From positions 29,196,858 to 29,260,857 of the forward strand of contig OX387190.1 of NCBI GenBank assembly GCA_947561395.2: a stretch of DNA of 64,000 bases, written 5' to 3'. This DNA is from Buxus sempervirens (lineage: Eukaryota; Streptophyta; Magnoliopsida; Buxales; Buxaceae). A program made the position numbers and the translations under genes. Every line of letters starts with the position of its first letter. Within the stretch, counting starts at the first letter, position 1. Shown piece after piece: positions 12,290 through 26,700 of this stretch. Under the pieces are notes generated by a model. That model was given only the letters and a program-made list of their open reading frames with translations. It made no database searches and had not been told where the DNA came from.

Positions 12290-13635
12290 CCTTTGCGTAG
12301 ATCTACCACGTGGACGAATCTAATCATTGTTGATGAAACATCCAAATCGTATATTATATATGGTTTGGTCAAAACCATATACAATATATGGTTTGGGCTC
12401 TTTTCTATAAATAGGGCATGTCTGGCGACTGGCCCTATGCAGGGGGTTGGTGATCCTTTTAGCCCTTGTGTATCTCTATTATCCCCTGTAACCATCCAAA
12501 ATCCTCTCCAAACATTCCTTAATCCTTTCAAACTCCTTCAAAGCCTTCCTAAACCCCATTAGATTCCTTTTAGCATTGTTCCCAACTAAGAAAAACACTT
12601 TGAAGTTGAAGGGAAAAGCTCCAGTTGTTATTTGTACTTCAAGGGATCTCCAAACACATCTAAGAGGACTTGCAACTATCAGAAGATCATCACATTCACA
12701 ACTATCAGAAGATTGTGTCATCGGTCGTTCGAAAGTAACCTATTTAAGATCATGGCCGGGCGGTTATCTTTTTGGAGCAGAAGACTGAAGATGGCCAATC
12801 GCCATAAAGATCGTGCAAGAGTAGGACGTTGAGCAACCGTCAATGATCGTCTATAAAAGGCACAACTTCGAAGAGCTCGGGGACACAATCCATCCAATCG
12901 CAACTGGTTATAATATTTTTTTGATCATCCGTGATCTTTATCCCCTCTCCTACACTGTAGTCAGAAGGATAAACTAGGACTTCTCTCACTGCTTCTAGTC
13001 GCAGTGACACCTTAGACCCCTCTTTACTCCAATCAATACCAGAATCCTGCCACCAGAGGGTAAGTTGAGGCCGCCCCTAACTTGCAGTTATGTGTCCACA
13101 GAATCCTGAGCAGCCGGTCCCGAGACTCGCTCTGATATAGCCAGGTGACTTGTGTATTTTCCGTTAAATAGCAATCCAAGGTGAACCCCCTGAATTAGCT
13201 TTGCTAGCAGCCGCTCCCTTCCTTCTGCGCTTATACCCATTTACGGCTATAAGACCAGGACAGGCCGGTCCTACAAGCCATGTCAGTTTTCTTTTTACTT
13301 TTTGTTTCTTTTTTGGGGATTATCTGTTGTCACTCTCGGCCGTTGGCCGATTTTATAATAAAGGAGTTTTGTGTGCCATTAGTTGCTTTCGCTTTCAAAC
13401 ACTTACAAGAACCCAAACGAAGACAGAACCCCTAGTCTTCATATTATCGCCAGATCGATTTTATTACAGGTGACTTGCAGTAAGACTGAACCGATCCCGG
13501 TTTAGATTCGGAACAGGTGCCCGGGGTCAGGACCCGACTCGAAATCATTGTATCAAACGATACTGGCACGCCTGCGTAGAGACACATCATCAACACCACC
13601 ACGTGTCCCCATCGGTCCAATTTTGGAGCAACAAT
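12290..13635 (+). mobile_element. Decayed LTR-retrotransposon-like sequence
   Basis: Two TATA-like elements typical of LTRs are present: CTATAAATAGG at about 12,408 and CTATAAAAGGC at about 12,851. After the second comes a long GC-richer leader. Near 13,617 the segment CCAATTTTGGAGCAACAA resembles a degenerate Ty3/gypsy primer-binding region. No gag or pol domain is readable and no paired LTR ends or target duplication were found, so limits are approximate. Confidence 0.3.
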
Positions 13636-13769
13636 AGATAAAGATATAGAAACATTATTTGGATAAGGCTTATGACTATATTTATTTAAAAGTAAAAGCT
13701 ATTATAAATTATTTAATAATATGAAATCAAAATTTTTTTTTTCGGTAGGTGAAATAAGTAGTTGAATAA

Positions 13770-14101
13770 GGGGAAATTGGTTTTCAGTGATACTTTTTCA
13801 AAATAATTTAGAGTCAATCGACCAATTCTTGAAAATTGAGATTTAGTGATATTTTTTACTGTTCATAGAGACTTTATTCCGACAATGCCTTCAAAAGATT
13901 TTGAAAACCTTTTCACTCATTTAAGTACAAGTGAGGTTTGCAAGTCTTTTTGAAGGTATTTTTGGAAGAAATTATCCATTAACAGTAAAATGATATTGAA
14001 TTCAAATTATGTTAAAAAAATCACAAATTACCCATTTTCAAGAATTAGTCTATTGAATCTGAATTATTTTGCAAAAGTATCATTAAAAACCAATTTTACA
14101 A
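13770..14101. mobile_element. Foldback MITE with 8-bp target duplication
   Basis: A 332-bp element whose left arm (13770 to about 13855) is the imperfect inverted complement of its right arm (about 14015-14101). Matching blocks include AAATTGGTTTT, CAAAATAATT and CAATTCTTGAAAAT. It is flanked by TTGAATAA at 13762-13769 and 14102-14109. The 8-bp duplication suggests a hAT-related non-autonomous element; no coding capacity. It lies about 300 bp upstream of the SOL1 start codon. Confidence 0.8.
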
Positions 14102-14109
14102 TTGAATAA

Positions 14110-14396
14110 TTGTTAGGGACATCCAAAGTTTTAAAAATTGTTAAGGGATACTTTTTGGAAAGTTAAATTAATGGGCTTAGCCCTTGATCGCAGCCCAAAG
14201 AAAGCCTCGCTTGTATTCGCACAAAGGTTCCTCCGCGAGGTTTTGGACCGGACGAACCGGGTAGACCCGGTTCCCGCTCTCAAAGGCTATATAGTCCTTA
14301 ACGAAACACGCGAGAAGCGCGTCATACGTGCGATCATATTTCTCTCGTGTTTGTCAACATCTCACCACGCTCTGTACTCTTCTAGTCCATTCTTCA
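14110..14396 (+). promoter_or_regulatory. SOL1 proximal promoter with TATA box
   Basis: The stretch between the MITE and the ATG contains a TATA-like CTATATAG at 14287-14294, about 103 bp upstream of the start codon. It also has TGGGCT and AGCCCA motifs near 14,171-14,200, which resemble site II elements of plant housekeeping promoters. Confidence 0.5.
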
Positions 14397-17300
14397 ATGG
14401 AGTTTTTCTTCTCTTCTTCCCTCTCTCTCCTTGTTTTCGCCTCCTCGTTTCTCTCTTTTTTAGGTCCTGCGATTGCTAGAGGCGGAGAACAAACTTCAAA
14501 TCTTTCAGGTGTTCTTCTGTCCATCTTTGTTATTTTCCCCTTTTCTGGCCTTTTTTCTCGTTATGTTGCTCGTTTTCATGTTAAATTTTTTCTAGATAGG
14601 CTAGATAGCTCTGGTATTTCGGTCGATCTCCTCTTTTCGCAGCTCGCCTCCAACTTTATGATTCGCTTATTTAATTCTGATCTGACTTGGACCCATGGTT
14701 TTGATTATGACTGGAAATTTGACTTCTCTTGATTATTATTATTATTATTTTTTGCATGAATTGTAGATCATAACCGTGGGTTTTTGGCAAGACGCTTAAT
14801 CGAGGAAAACAATTCTCATTCACGGTATTATTTGGGTGACTGTGACTCCTTTTATTTTGATTTTTTTATCTAATTTCTGCAAAATATGGCCTACTTCAGA
14901 AGCGCTGGGATTCTAACACTGTTTTTCAGCATTGATTCTCGAGGATACATAAGCAATTCCGAACTTGAGGAAGCCGTGAAGGAATTTGGTCAAAGATGTA
15001 GTCAAATTTCCAGAATATACAGGTGCTAAAAAATTATATATATATATATATTTTCTTTTAATCATTACAGAGAGGACAAGAGGAGGCCTGTTCTATATAT
15101 CGACATAAAGTGGAAGGATTTATGAAAAATTCACGAAGGGTTAGATTAGTGCCTGTGGTGGACAATTAATGGAAGTCTGCTGACTATGATGTTTACATAG
15201 GTTTTTTTGTTTAACCATGCTGACTTGTGCTTTGTTTCTCTCTTTGTGGGATTTATTTGAATTGATAACCAGTATTGGGGAGAGTGTTAACGGAGTTCCA
15301 CTGGTAATAGTTTTATCAAACCCACAATTGTTCTGCTTTATTTATTTTTAAATTGCAAAGTGACTCATAAATGCCTTTTATGTGCGATTTTTGACTAATG
15401 GCTCTTTTAATTTGTTGCCTGCAGTGGGTAATGGAAATTTCTGACAAGCCCGGGATGGAAGAGGCTGAGCCTGCCTTCAAGGTGATTGTTTAGCCCCTCT
15501 TCTTCTTCTTTTAATTATTGCCTTTATTTAGTTAAGTTGGGTCAGGTTGTAACCTCATTTGGTTTATTTTATCATAATGCTTATAAAGTGCATTTTATTT
15601 AATTTTTGATTTCAAGTTTTTGACTACTCTGCTGCCATACCAGCGACGATGTCAGTCATAATTTTTGGAGGATTTGATGGAGTAGCATCCTTAGAAAAAG
15701 GGTCACTTTATAACAGTGAATTGATTAGACTAATAAACTGATCTAATGGAATTCCGTACTTACCTGATTGCATTTGGTTTTCCTTTTGAGTAGTTTTTTG
15801 GTTCTTTGGAGCCTGGACTCTCTGGAATTCTCTTTTAGCCATCAGGTCCTTTACATTTTAGTTAATTACCTGCTGAAGTTGGAACAGTTTAGTGGAAATC
15901 ATAAACTGGATTCTGATCTTTCTTAATATGGTGTCCTTTCCATGATAAGTATTGACTCTATTTAGATTCCTTGTTCATTTGAGGTGTAAATTCTCTTATG
16001 ATTTCAGCCATGAATTTGAATATACATGGGGATTGTAATGCATGTGAATTACAAATCTCATGATTGTGAATTTGTACGTATTGAAGATCTGTTATTTGGT
16101 TGGTAATAAAGAATTTATTGCTCTATCTTTATTTATTATACAATGCTAACCTACGTTAAATGCAGTAATTAGGCTAACATTATCCTGGTTTCATTCATTA
16201 ATCTAATATAAAATTCTGATGTTATTCATAAAAAATTAACATTGTCCTGGTTTTATCTTAGGTCATACAAATGGGATAGGCTACGAATGATTGTCCACTT
16301 TTACATGCAGGTCGGGTCAGTTTTAGATGAACTTTTGTTATAAACCCACAACCCCAAATCACTATTTGTGTTGGTGTTCAAATTTATCTAAAATCATTAG
16401 CACCCTATATATGGAAAAAGAGTATTAATGGATTGCTTTGGTTGACTTCTCTTGGGTTTAGTCACTACATAATTATCACAAATCCTGTCCAAATAAGAGG
16501 AACCCAACCACAGTAAAAATTAGGGTAGCTATCAAAGTGCCTTAAAAGCACTAATAACTACAATATGTTGGGCCAACCAACTAGTACTATATTAATAAGG
16601 TTTGTAGGTCATATTTGTCCACTCATTTACATAACTTGTTTAAATTCCATAGTCACTATATATTGATATATATTTTCTTTTATTCATTTAATTCAATTGA
16701 TGGTTTCTTTTGGCAAAAAGAAAAACATCTCCCATAAAGCTATGAAGTGGCCAAAATAAAGATTTGAATTAAAAAATTTGAATTTATGAAAGAATAGATC
16801 ACTATAATAATAACATATAAAAATTCTGAATAATGCACTCTAATAATAAAATATTAGAATCTTTTCTTAAAAATAATAAAATGTTAAAATTTTTATAGCC
16901 TTCACTTCCCACTTTGTGAAATAAATTGAAATGGGATCTCTTGCAAGCACACAAGAAAGCAAAAAAAAAAAAAAAAAAACTTATGTTAAATGGGAATTGT
17001 AACATAAGAAGTTTATATTAATTTCATGAATCATACAAATTGAGTGCCTTTTTTTTCCATGTGAATTTCAATTCTTATATTAATTCATCAGCCAAATGCA
17101 ACAATTGAAATTTGCGCTTGCCAATTCGAATTCCTACCTTTGAATTCAAATGATCCAAATATATGCCTAGTGTATATACGACTTTGGTCCTTTCATATTT
17201 AGGCTGTTTTATTTTATATTTTTATCAACTTGTATTCAATATTTAACGCATGCTAATAAGCCTTATGCATCATTCCTTGGTAAATCTCATGCTTTTACTG

Positions 17301-20300
17301 TTTCAAAAACATTTGAGGGTATTCTTCCTTCTATGGAATTAGGGAACTAAAAAGGATTCTAAAGGCAGGCTCAATGACTAGAATGAAGTCATAACAAGGT
17401 AGGTAGCTATCCTGGAAGCAATGAGTGATAGATAAGTCATTGATATAAATATGATCCTAGTGTTTGTTACTATGTTACTTTTTGTTGCGCACTTGATTAT
17501 GCAGCATAAGGCATGGATTTAGTGAAAGCATGGGTTTGTGATGCAGAAATGCTGTATAAATCTAGTCTGAAGATGGGGCTAAGATGCATCTGAAGACTTA
17601 TATCTAAATATCTAACTGCTTCTTTAGATAAACTTGTTTCAGTTTTTTTTCCTCCTAAATTGCACCTTTTTATTGGGAACTTATTCATATTAAAATTTGG
17701 ATTAGCCAGAACTAATTTGATGGATATCACAGTTCATTGGAAATGTTCATGGTGATGAACCTGTTGGTCGGGAGCTACTGTTACGTCTTGCAAATTGGTT
17801 ATGTGATAACCATATGAAGGATCCCTTGGTACTCCTCTTCTCTTTTTGTGGTAAACAAGACCTTGATATTGTACTCCTTTTTTGTGTGGCAATTATGTAT
17901 GGTTTATCCCTTCTTTTGTTGATTTGAATTAACAGAAAATATTTGACGCTTTATTTGTTAATTTTTTATACATGTTTTCATGAATCCTGATTCCGTTTAT
18001 AAGTAATATTTGGTACTCATAGAAAGGATTCCCTATTCATTCTGGTTTTTGTTTCCTGTTTTCATTCGTCTATATTCTTTTGTCCTTGAATAGCCAATTA
18101 TTGGTCTGTTTAATTGAACCTAGATTCATACATGTAACTTTACCTTTTTTTATTTATTTTGATTTTTTGACACTAAAATGACTGTTTTTTAACACTTGTG
18201 ATCCAGAGGCTTCCATAAAAAAGATTATATATTACATATCAGTGCCTTTTATATTCTTTTAACCGTATTTCTGCTCCTACAGGCAACACTGATCATAGAA
18301 ACTCTCCACCTCCATATACTTCCAACAATGAACCCTGATGGGTTTTCACTCAAGAGGCGTGGTAATGCAAACAACATTGACCTAAATCGTGATTTTCCAG
18401 ACCAAGTGAGTTGTCTAAACTCTACTTTCAATTCTGTTACCTGGAAATTCCATGTTTGCTTTTGTATGCATCTGAACATTTTGTGGAAGTTGGGTTTTTC
18501 TTTTTGGTGCATTCCATTTTTGTTTAATATATATTATCTTTTCCAAGAGTAACTTCAATGGAAAATATCGGCTGACATGAAATGCTCATAGTTTTTTTCT
18601 ATGAATGACGACATGGATTCACGACAACCTGAAACAAAAGCAATTATGAGTTGGATTAAAGAGATGCGTTTTACGGCGTCTGCAAGTTTACATGGGGTAA
18701 AATTCTTTTTTATTTTCTTATTACCTTGATCTTTATCTTGCATTACTCACCCCATTTCATGCCACATGAATGTCTAATTGTAGAAACATTTCTTTTTTAC
18801 TTTTCAAGTAAAAGATATTTGGTTGAGATGGTTTCAGCATGTTAATGGAGACCTCCATAGAGCTATGAGAGATGGTTGTTGCAGGATTGTGAAAGTTGTT
18901 GGACCAAAAAGGTTATAGGAAGAGTTGATGGAGTCAGTTGGAAATGACTTTAAGATCGATAAATGGACTGGAGATATTGTTTTTGGCTTTTTGATAGTTT
19001 CTGAGCTCTAAGAGGACATCTATACCGGGAGACGTGTTTAATTTCTCCTTTCTTTTAGGACCAAGTGTCCTAAGAAGACCTTTTGGAGGTTACGCACTTC
19101 GTGTTCACCTTCCTTTGTACTAATCTCATCTTAATAAATTACTTTTTACCTATACAAAAATTTGTTTTTGATAATTTTTTATGGCAGAAGAGACATACAT
19201 TGTATACTTATTTTCACATATTCAGTATCCTTGAAAACTATTGATAATCTGATTTTTCAACGTCATCAACAGAAATGAAAGAAATTATCTTTACCAAAAC
19301 TGATGATCTTTATCCTATAATTCCACTTCTTGCATCGTGTTTCTGATTAGAAAAAAAATAATAAAACAAAATAAATAATGGAGATCCTCAAATTCTGCTG
19401 CTGGGAATCCACCTTACTTTGAATTTAGCGCAAATATTGGTTTCATCATTTGATCTTTTGCAAACAAGAAGTGGAATTATAGGATAATTAAGCCTTCAAT
19501 CTGATTGTTATAGCGTAAAACAAAAGTTAGAGGTTGGGATAGACCAAATTACATGAAGCTTATACCATCCCTAGATTATCGTTCCTAAGGTGTACATGTG
19601 GGTTGAGCAGAGTTCTTCTTTTGTTTTCTTTTTTTCTTTTTTCCTTTTTCCGTTCTTGTAGTTTTTAATGGATCATCATTTTTGAGCATTTGAACCAATA
19701 CACATCCATGTACTTGCTTTAGACGAAGGGGAAATTATGATGCAATGTGAGAGTTCTGAAACTGTGCTAACCAATTCTAGGAGCGTATTTTAACATTTTG
19801 TGTATTCTGTTACACTGTGGGACCTGTGAATTTACGGGCCCATTACTTTGTTTTGTTTCTGGTGTCCATGGTGCTAGCTGTAGAGGCTGTCATTTGCTAT
19901 TCAAATTACAGCTGAAAGCTGAACCTGCAAGTGGTTAAATTTAACCTTCCTCGAAGAGCCTGCCAAACATGCAATGGTTGGCATCATGGGCCACTATCAT
20001 GTAATTATTGCTAGTTTTTATTAGAAAAGTGATAATCCTGTTCATTGTGTTAGGCTGGGCTTTTATGAGACGTTAAATTTGAATCAGAGCCACCAAATTA
20101 TACCTTTTCCAAAACTGATGTGTATTCAAACCTGTCTAATTGGAAAGTCAATTCACAAAATGCTCAGGAAATAATCTATCTTTAGCGGTATTCTAATATC
20201 TGATTAATAAGAAAGTGACTCCTTACTAGTGTATCTTTTTATTGTTTGCAGGGTGCACTTGTCGCAAATTATCCATGGGATGGAAGTGAAGATGCAAGGT

Positions 20301-21172
20301 AATTATAGTCCATTATAACAGATGGCATTGACTAGTGTCTCAAGAGCTTGTTATTTCTTGTTTAGTAGTGTCTTAATGAACTGCTATAAATTTGCATCAG
20401 TCCATCTCAATTGCTATTTCACTGATTAATTGTGTTTGAAGACCTTGCCTGGATTTCTAATAAGGTGTTTATATGGAATGAAGAACCTCTCTCTCCCAAA
20501 ATTGGTGTAGCTTTGTATTTTTACGAGGAGAAAGATTTTACCCACTCTTGTACAGTTTGGAGTTTAGTGTCCTGTCTGGTTGGTCATGATTTGTTAAAAA
20601 AATGATCCAATACCAAATGGTGGGTTTGGTGTTAGTCAGAGTTTGATGGTGATACGGCCAAAGATAATTATGTGCCTTTTTCGATGAGTAGCTGCGCCTT
20701 TCAAAGGAGTGCTAACCCTATCTATCGTGTTTATCACTTAGGAAGCAAGGTAAACAGACATCAAGGAGCTTTGTTACATTAGCTTGGTGCTTAGCATTAA
20801 CATAATCTTACCTAAGTTTCTGGCCAGTAAGTTGAGGTTGGATTCACCTCTGAAATTTTCCACCCTGACAGACCGCTTTCATAATGAGGCCTTTCTTGAT
20901 GGTATGCTTGTGCTGATGGATGCCTGGACTATTATATTAGTTCTACTGTCACAATGGTTCTTTGTAATATAGACATTGAAAAGGTGTACAATCATCTGCA
21001 GTAATATTTTTTTTTGATCAGTAATGAAAACTTGTATCAAAACATAAAGATATGTGAAACTTCTGAGTCATATTACATGGATGTGGTGATGAATGGTTCA
21101 ATGAGTTTGGCTGTACATCAGTTGTGGCCTCTAACCTAATCCACTCTGGGGGTCTGCCTTTTGAGACTGCAT

Positions 21173-21207
<35 letters not shown>

Positions 21208-23664
21208 AAGCAGAGGACCGAAACACCACCTTCTCTCTCATCCATGTGGACATCTCCTTCTTTCTCCAATGGCCTTTTTGGGCCCCACATCAAAATAATT
21301 TATTTAAAATAAATAATTTCTTAAAATTCCCTCCACGTGGACATGGTCTCTTCTCCGATGTTATCTTTGACTAAATTAAAATTATATGATTAATCTTTGT
21401 CTTTTCAGAGTCCTAGAAATCCATAACTATCTTTAACTAAATTAATAATCAAAATAATCAAAGATATACTTCTCTATTTTCCAAAAAATTTGCTGAATTT
21501 GAGATTGCCGATGTCTCTTCGTGGAAAAGATAATTAAAAAATCTCTTATTAAATAGATATTAAAAATTTCTTCTTATTTACGCATTTTCATTTCTATTAA
21601 TCGGAAGATAATATCATAATATCCCAATTTAATTAATACCCGATTAATATAAGGTTAATATATATTTCTAAAAGGAATCTTAATATTATTATTATTAAGA
21701 AAAAAATATCTAATTCCTAAGAGTACCTGGATATAAATCTAATTAATAATATGATTAATTGTTACAGATTTTAGAATCCTAATTAAAGATATATCATACT
21801 TATATATTTTATCCTAATTATTTATATATTTTATTAAATTATTTAATAAAATGTTGTCCCATGCAAACAAGATAAATGTTTCTTAAAATATATTGTTAAA
21901 CAAATACAGGAATGAAATATCCTTGGCATGGAGGAAATAGGATAAAAAAAAACAAGATGAAGATGAATATATAGGAAGAAGATATTTTTAGTATGAAAAA
22001 TAAAAATATATTATAAAATGTAATTATGAATTAAAATAATTAATAAGAGTAAAATACGGAAAAAAATCTAATAAATAAGAGTAATTGAACAAAAAATAAT
22101 TATGAAAATAATCTAATTTATGAGAGTAAAATATGGATTTAAAAATATATTTCAAGATAAAGATAAATATATAGGAACAAGATATATTTAATACGAAAAA
22201 TAAACTTATGTTATGAAATGAAATACCTAATAAGAGTAAAATATGAAAAAAAAAATCTAATTAAAAAGAGTAAATAAACGAAAGATAATTATGAAAATAA
22301 TTAAGCAATTAAATTCTAAATAAGATTATCGTAATTAAACCAATGCAGAAAAATAAAAGCAAAATTTTTTCAAAATGTTCACTATTGTTTTTTAAAAAGT
22401 AATATGGATATGTTATACCAATAGATATAACACCTAGAAGTCTGAAACAAATCCTTAACAAAAGAAAAAAAATTTAAATTTTACAAACAATTTCCTTAAG
22501 CACGTCAATTGGACCTTAACCAATAGTATTATACATAGAAACAACTTAAAATAAGAAAAACACTAAAAATAACAATTGCAAATCATAAAGAATATATAAA
22601 CTTTTCTTAAGTAAATTTAATTTTAAATTTCTTTCACAACATAAATTTTTTTTTTCATATTATAACAATCTATCTCAAGACAGTAACTAATTAAGCTTGA
22701 TAATTTTAATATACTAAATAAAATAATAAAGAAAATTCATATTTCCAAAACAATATATAAAGTATCTAACTTATTATTTTTTTTTTCTAATTTTAAACAC
22801 CCAAAGTATTTATGTTTCAAGAGAGAATTTAATTTTTTCAAGTAGCAACGTCTTTTACAAAGTATTTATGCTTAAAAGGTGAATTGATTACATAAAAGTA
22901 CCGTTGTTCTGAGTTTGTTGAATTAAGGCATGGAAAGGGCTACGCATGCTTTCCGAGTTCCGATTTCTCATTTACCTTTGAGAACAATATGACTTCTACC
23001 TAATCATATTATGACTCAACCATATTTAAATAACATTTTGCTACTTGAACTCAAAATCTACTAGAATTCTCAATCCTCTTTTACTAGAACTCAGACTTTA
23101 CGAAAAAAGAATCTTGGGAATATTCCCTAGAGTAATAATGGTATAACAATGTACTATTATAAAAGTGGTAAATCACAATAATAATAAAGTCCCATGTAAT
23201 CCCTATCTATGTGGCTAAGGAGTCTTCTATGTAACTAAAGTGGCAAGATGTTTAAAAAGTCAATTACTATAAAATATGTTCCCATGATTAGCATTATTCA
23301 CGTGACATTCATTAAAAAAAAAATGAATCCTAACATGAACCAAAATACTTATCTAACTAATATGAATTATTTAAATTATTAATTAATTAACGGAAAGTAG
23401 TGCTATACGTGTGTCGAAGTTCAGAAGCTGGAAAATGAAAATAATACCATGAAATTTTATTAGTGAAGGAAACTAATAGCAATTAGTTGTAACTTAATCA
23501 AAGGAGCATGGATAACAATCTTTGGGATAAGCAATTCATTAATAAACCATATGGCTATGCGAGGAGACCAATTGTGACACAAACACGGATCTTGAAGGTT
23601 CGCTTTATGTAATAGTATAGATAGGTTTATATATATCAATAATCTTTGATACACATAAAAAGAA

Positions 23665-23696
<32 letters not shown>

Positions 23697-23701
23697 CAAA
23701 G

Positions 23702-23759
<58 letters not shown>

Positions 23760-26700
23760 TATTGCAGAACATATTTCCATCTATCTATTATGTAGGAGAC
23801 AAAATTAAATGAAATATATCTAATAGGGAAAAAAATATAGGAAACATACGCAAAGAAAATATAAGAAACATAGGAAAAAAAACATGTTACCCTGCTTAGC
23901 ATAAACATATATTGTGAAACATATGAAGCATATGTTAGTATTATGTTTAAAAAATATGTTAATTAGCATAGAAAACATAGACAAAAAATATAAGAAACAT
24001 AGTTTTAAATATATAAAGACGTAGGAACGCAAGATACATTAAATAGAAAACATGGTTTTTACATAAAAATATTAAAAAACGTACTGCTATATTTAGTCCT
24101 AATAAAAATTATTTTTACTTTATCTAATAAATATGTTATTTAAAAATTTATGTTCCCGTGCTTAGTACAGGTAAAACAACTAGTTTATTTTGAGTTACAA
24201 AACTCATAATGCTTGATTCTGAATATTTATCTAAAATTGGTGTTTCTTATGTTTTTTTTTTCATTTTATTACTTTGATGTGTATCAATTTCAGGAAGCAG
24301 TACTATGCATGTCCTGACGACAAGACATTCCAGTTCATGGCGAGTGTGTACAGTCGGTCTCACCATAACATGTCTCTGAGCAAGGAATTTCATGGAGGGA
24401 TTACAAATGGTGCATCTTGGTATTGTGATGAAAATCTGCTATGAATTTCATCAAAGCACATTCAATTGTTTGGAAATGCTCAAAGATTCATTGTCTTTGT
24501 CGTTGCAAAATTTTTATATAAGTTGTATGCCTTTCTTTTCTCATCCTTTCTTATCGAAAAAGTCCAAAAATGATTCAGACTTATTGCAGGTATCCTATAT
24601 ATGGTGGTATGCAAGATTGGAATTATATATATGGAGGATGTTTTGAGTTGACCTTGGAGATTAGTGATGTCAAGTGGCCTAGTGCAGAAGAGGTTAGATA
24701 TCAGTTAAGTTGCTTCTGTCTTACTGATATTTTTTGGGTTCGAAACATGCCAAGCTATTTAGGGTGCATTCTTTGTTTACATCTAACAGATAATTCCATA
24801 GAAACTGAATACTGCAGGAACAGATAATAAGAATGATATGTCTGGAAAAAATTGAATACCTTTTCAAATCTATTGGATGAGGTTGATTTTCAATTACTTC
24901 TCCATTCCTTAATCTTCCAGTTCTGATTACTCAGATGTTTTTGACCCATTTATTTTACTTTTTAAGGATTAAAGACATAGGTCTGAAGCATAAGATCTCT
25001 TTGAATTAATATTTGTACGAACATGGAACAAGTAGTCTATATTAAATCATTGTAAACTTGGGTTTCTTTATTTCCTGGGATTCTAAGTTAATATTATTGC
25101 TGTGGTTTCTATTGAAATCTTAATATCAGTCTGCTGATATGTTTAAGATGCTTTTGACACCAATGTTAAGGTCCATGTGTTGCACGGGAGACTTTAGTAC
25201 AAATTTCTTTGGAATAAAACATGGCTCGTGTAGTCAATACGGCTGACTGACTCCAAAGAAGATGGAAGACAAAAACTTTATCCCCTCATGTGTGTTGTAT
25301 GTGCTTGGAATCTGGGGAGAGTATAGATTATATTTTCGTGCAGTGTCAGTTCGTTAGTGCTATATGGATGCGGTTGTTACAAATGATTGGAGTTTCTTGG
25401 GTTCTTCCAAACAATCTTATAGATTTGTTTGCTCAATGGAGAGTCAGAGAGCTAGGGAAGAGGGGTATAATCATCTACACGACCATTTTCCATGCTGTTG
25501 TTTGGCATATTTGGCTAGAGCGTATTAGTCGGATATTCCAGGACTCGAATTCGTCTGTGGCGCAGGTGTTTGACTCTATTTTAGTGGTTGCAGCTTCATG
25601 GATGACGGTTCTACCAGAATTTCGGGGCACTGAGGTTGTGAATATCATGCGTGAGTGGGATAGGTGGTGTTTTTATTCCTCCCTCTTTGGGGATGGAGGG
25701 AAGTGAGGGAGGTGTCAGGTGAGTTTATGGAGGAGGTTCTATTTTACAGGGTTCTCTGAATTTTGAATATTGGAGTTGAATGACTTATTCAGCTTCGATT
25801 CCCTCTCTTGTGTTGTTCTAGTTGGTCATGGGAACTATGGGATGGGAGAAGAGAGCTGCAGATTGTATTTCATGTAGTGGTGTAGTTTTTGGTGATGAAT
25901 TGTTCATGTGTTGGGCAGTATTTTTAGGGTTTGCAGTATATTCTATCTTTTTGTATATATATATAATACAATAATTACTCATAAAAAAAAATGGCTCGTG
26001 GATTAGAAAATTTTTTAGTCAAAACTATACTTTTCCTTGTAATTTTTATTTTTATTTTTATATTGTTATGCACCTAGATTTTGTTTTCTTTGTTGATAGC
26101 CTGACTACAGATCTAAAAACTAGCTTAGTATTAATCTTTTGCCAGTTCTGATCTACCTAGCTTTTTTTTAAATAAAATTTTGTCACGAATTTCCATTTTT
26201 AGTTTGTTTAGACTTTAGGAGTTGTGAATTGAACATGCATATTTTAAGGTTTTCTTCAATGTTGCATCTTGTTTGATGAGTTAGTATCTACAATCATATT
26301 GCTTTATTTTGTCTTGTTAGAAACTGGTGTTTCTAGGATTGGCATATTTATTTTGTTTGATAAATTTTCCTTCTCAATCTGTATCATATCATTTTTTTTT
26401 TAATTTCCATGTTTCCTTAACATGCAGCTTCCTGCTCTTTGGGAGTTCAATAGATTGAGTATGTTAAATCTTGTTGCAAGCCTTGTGAAGGTAAGCTGTA
26501 GTGTGCAGCATTCTGCGTCGCATATATAACTTAGGTTTTTTATCACCATTTTTGTATCCTTTTCCAGTTCATTATTCAATTATCATGAGATTGGTAATGT
26601 TAACATTGTTTTGCTAGAACAAAGTCGAATGCTTTCACTTTTGGTTACTTTTTCTGAATCTGCTTTGGTGTATTTTTATCACTGAAGAACTATTATATAT

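Noticed and set aside
12479-12721. 80-codon minus-strand frame within LTR-like sequence
   Set aside because: No family resemblance and no splice or promoter context.
23460-24032. Three minus-strand open frames in SOL1 intron 9
   Set aside because: They run through TG and TA microsatellites and AT-rich DNA; low-complexity Tyr/Ile/His content.
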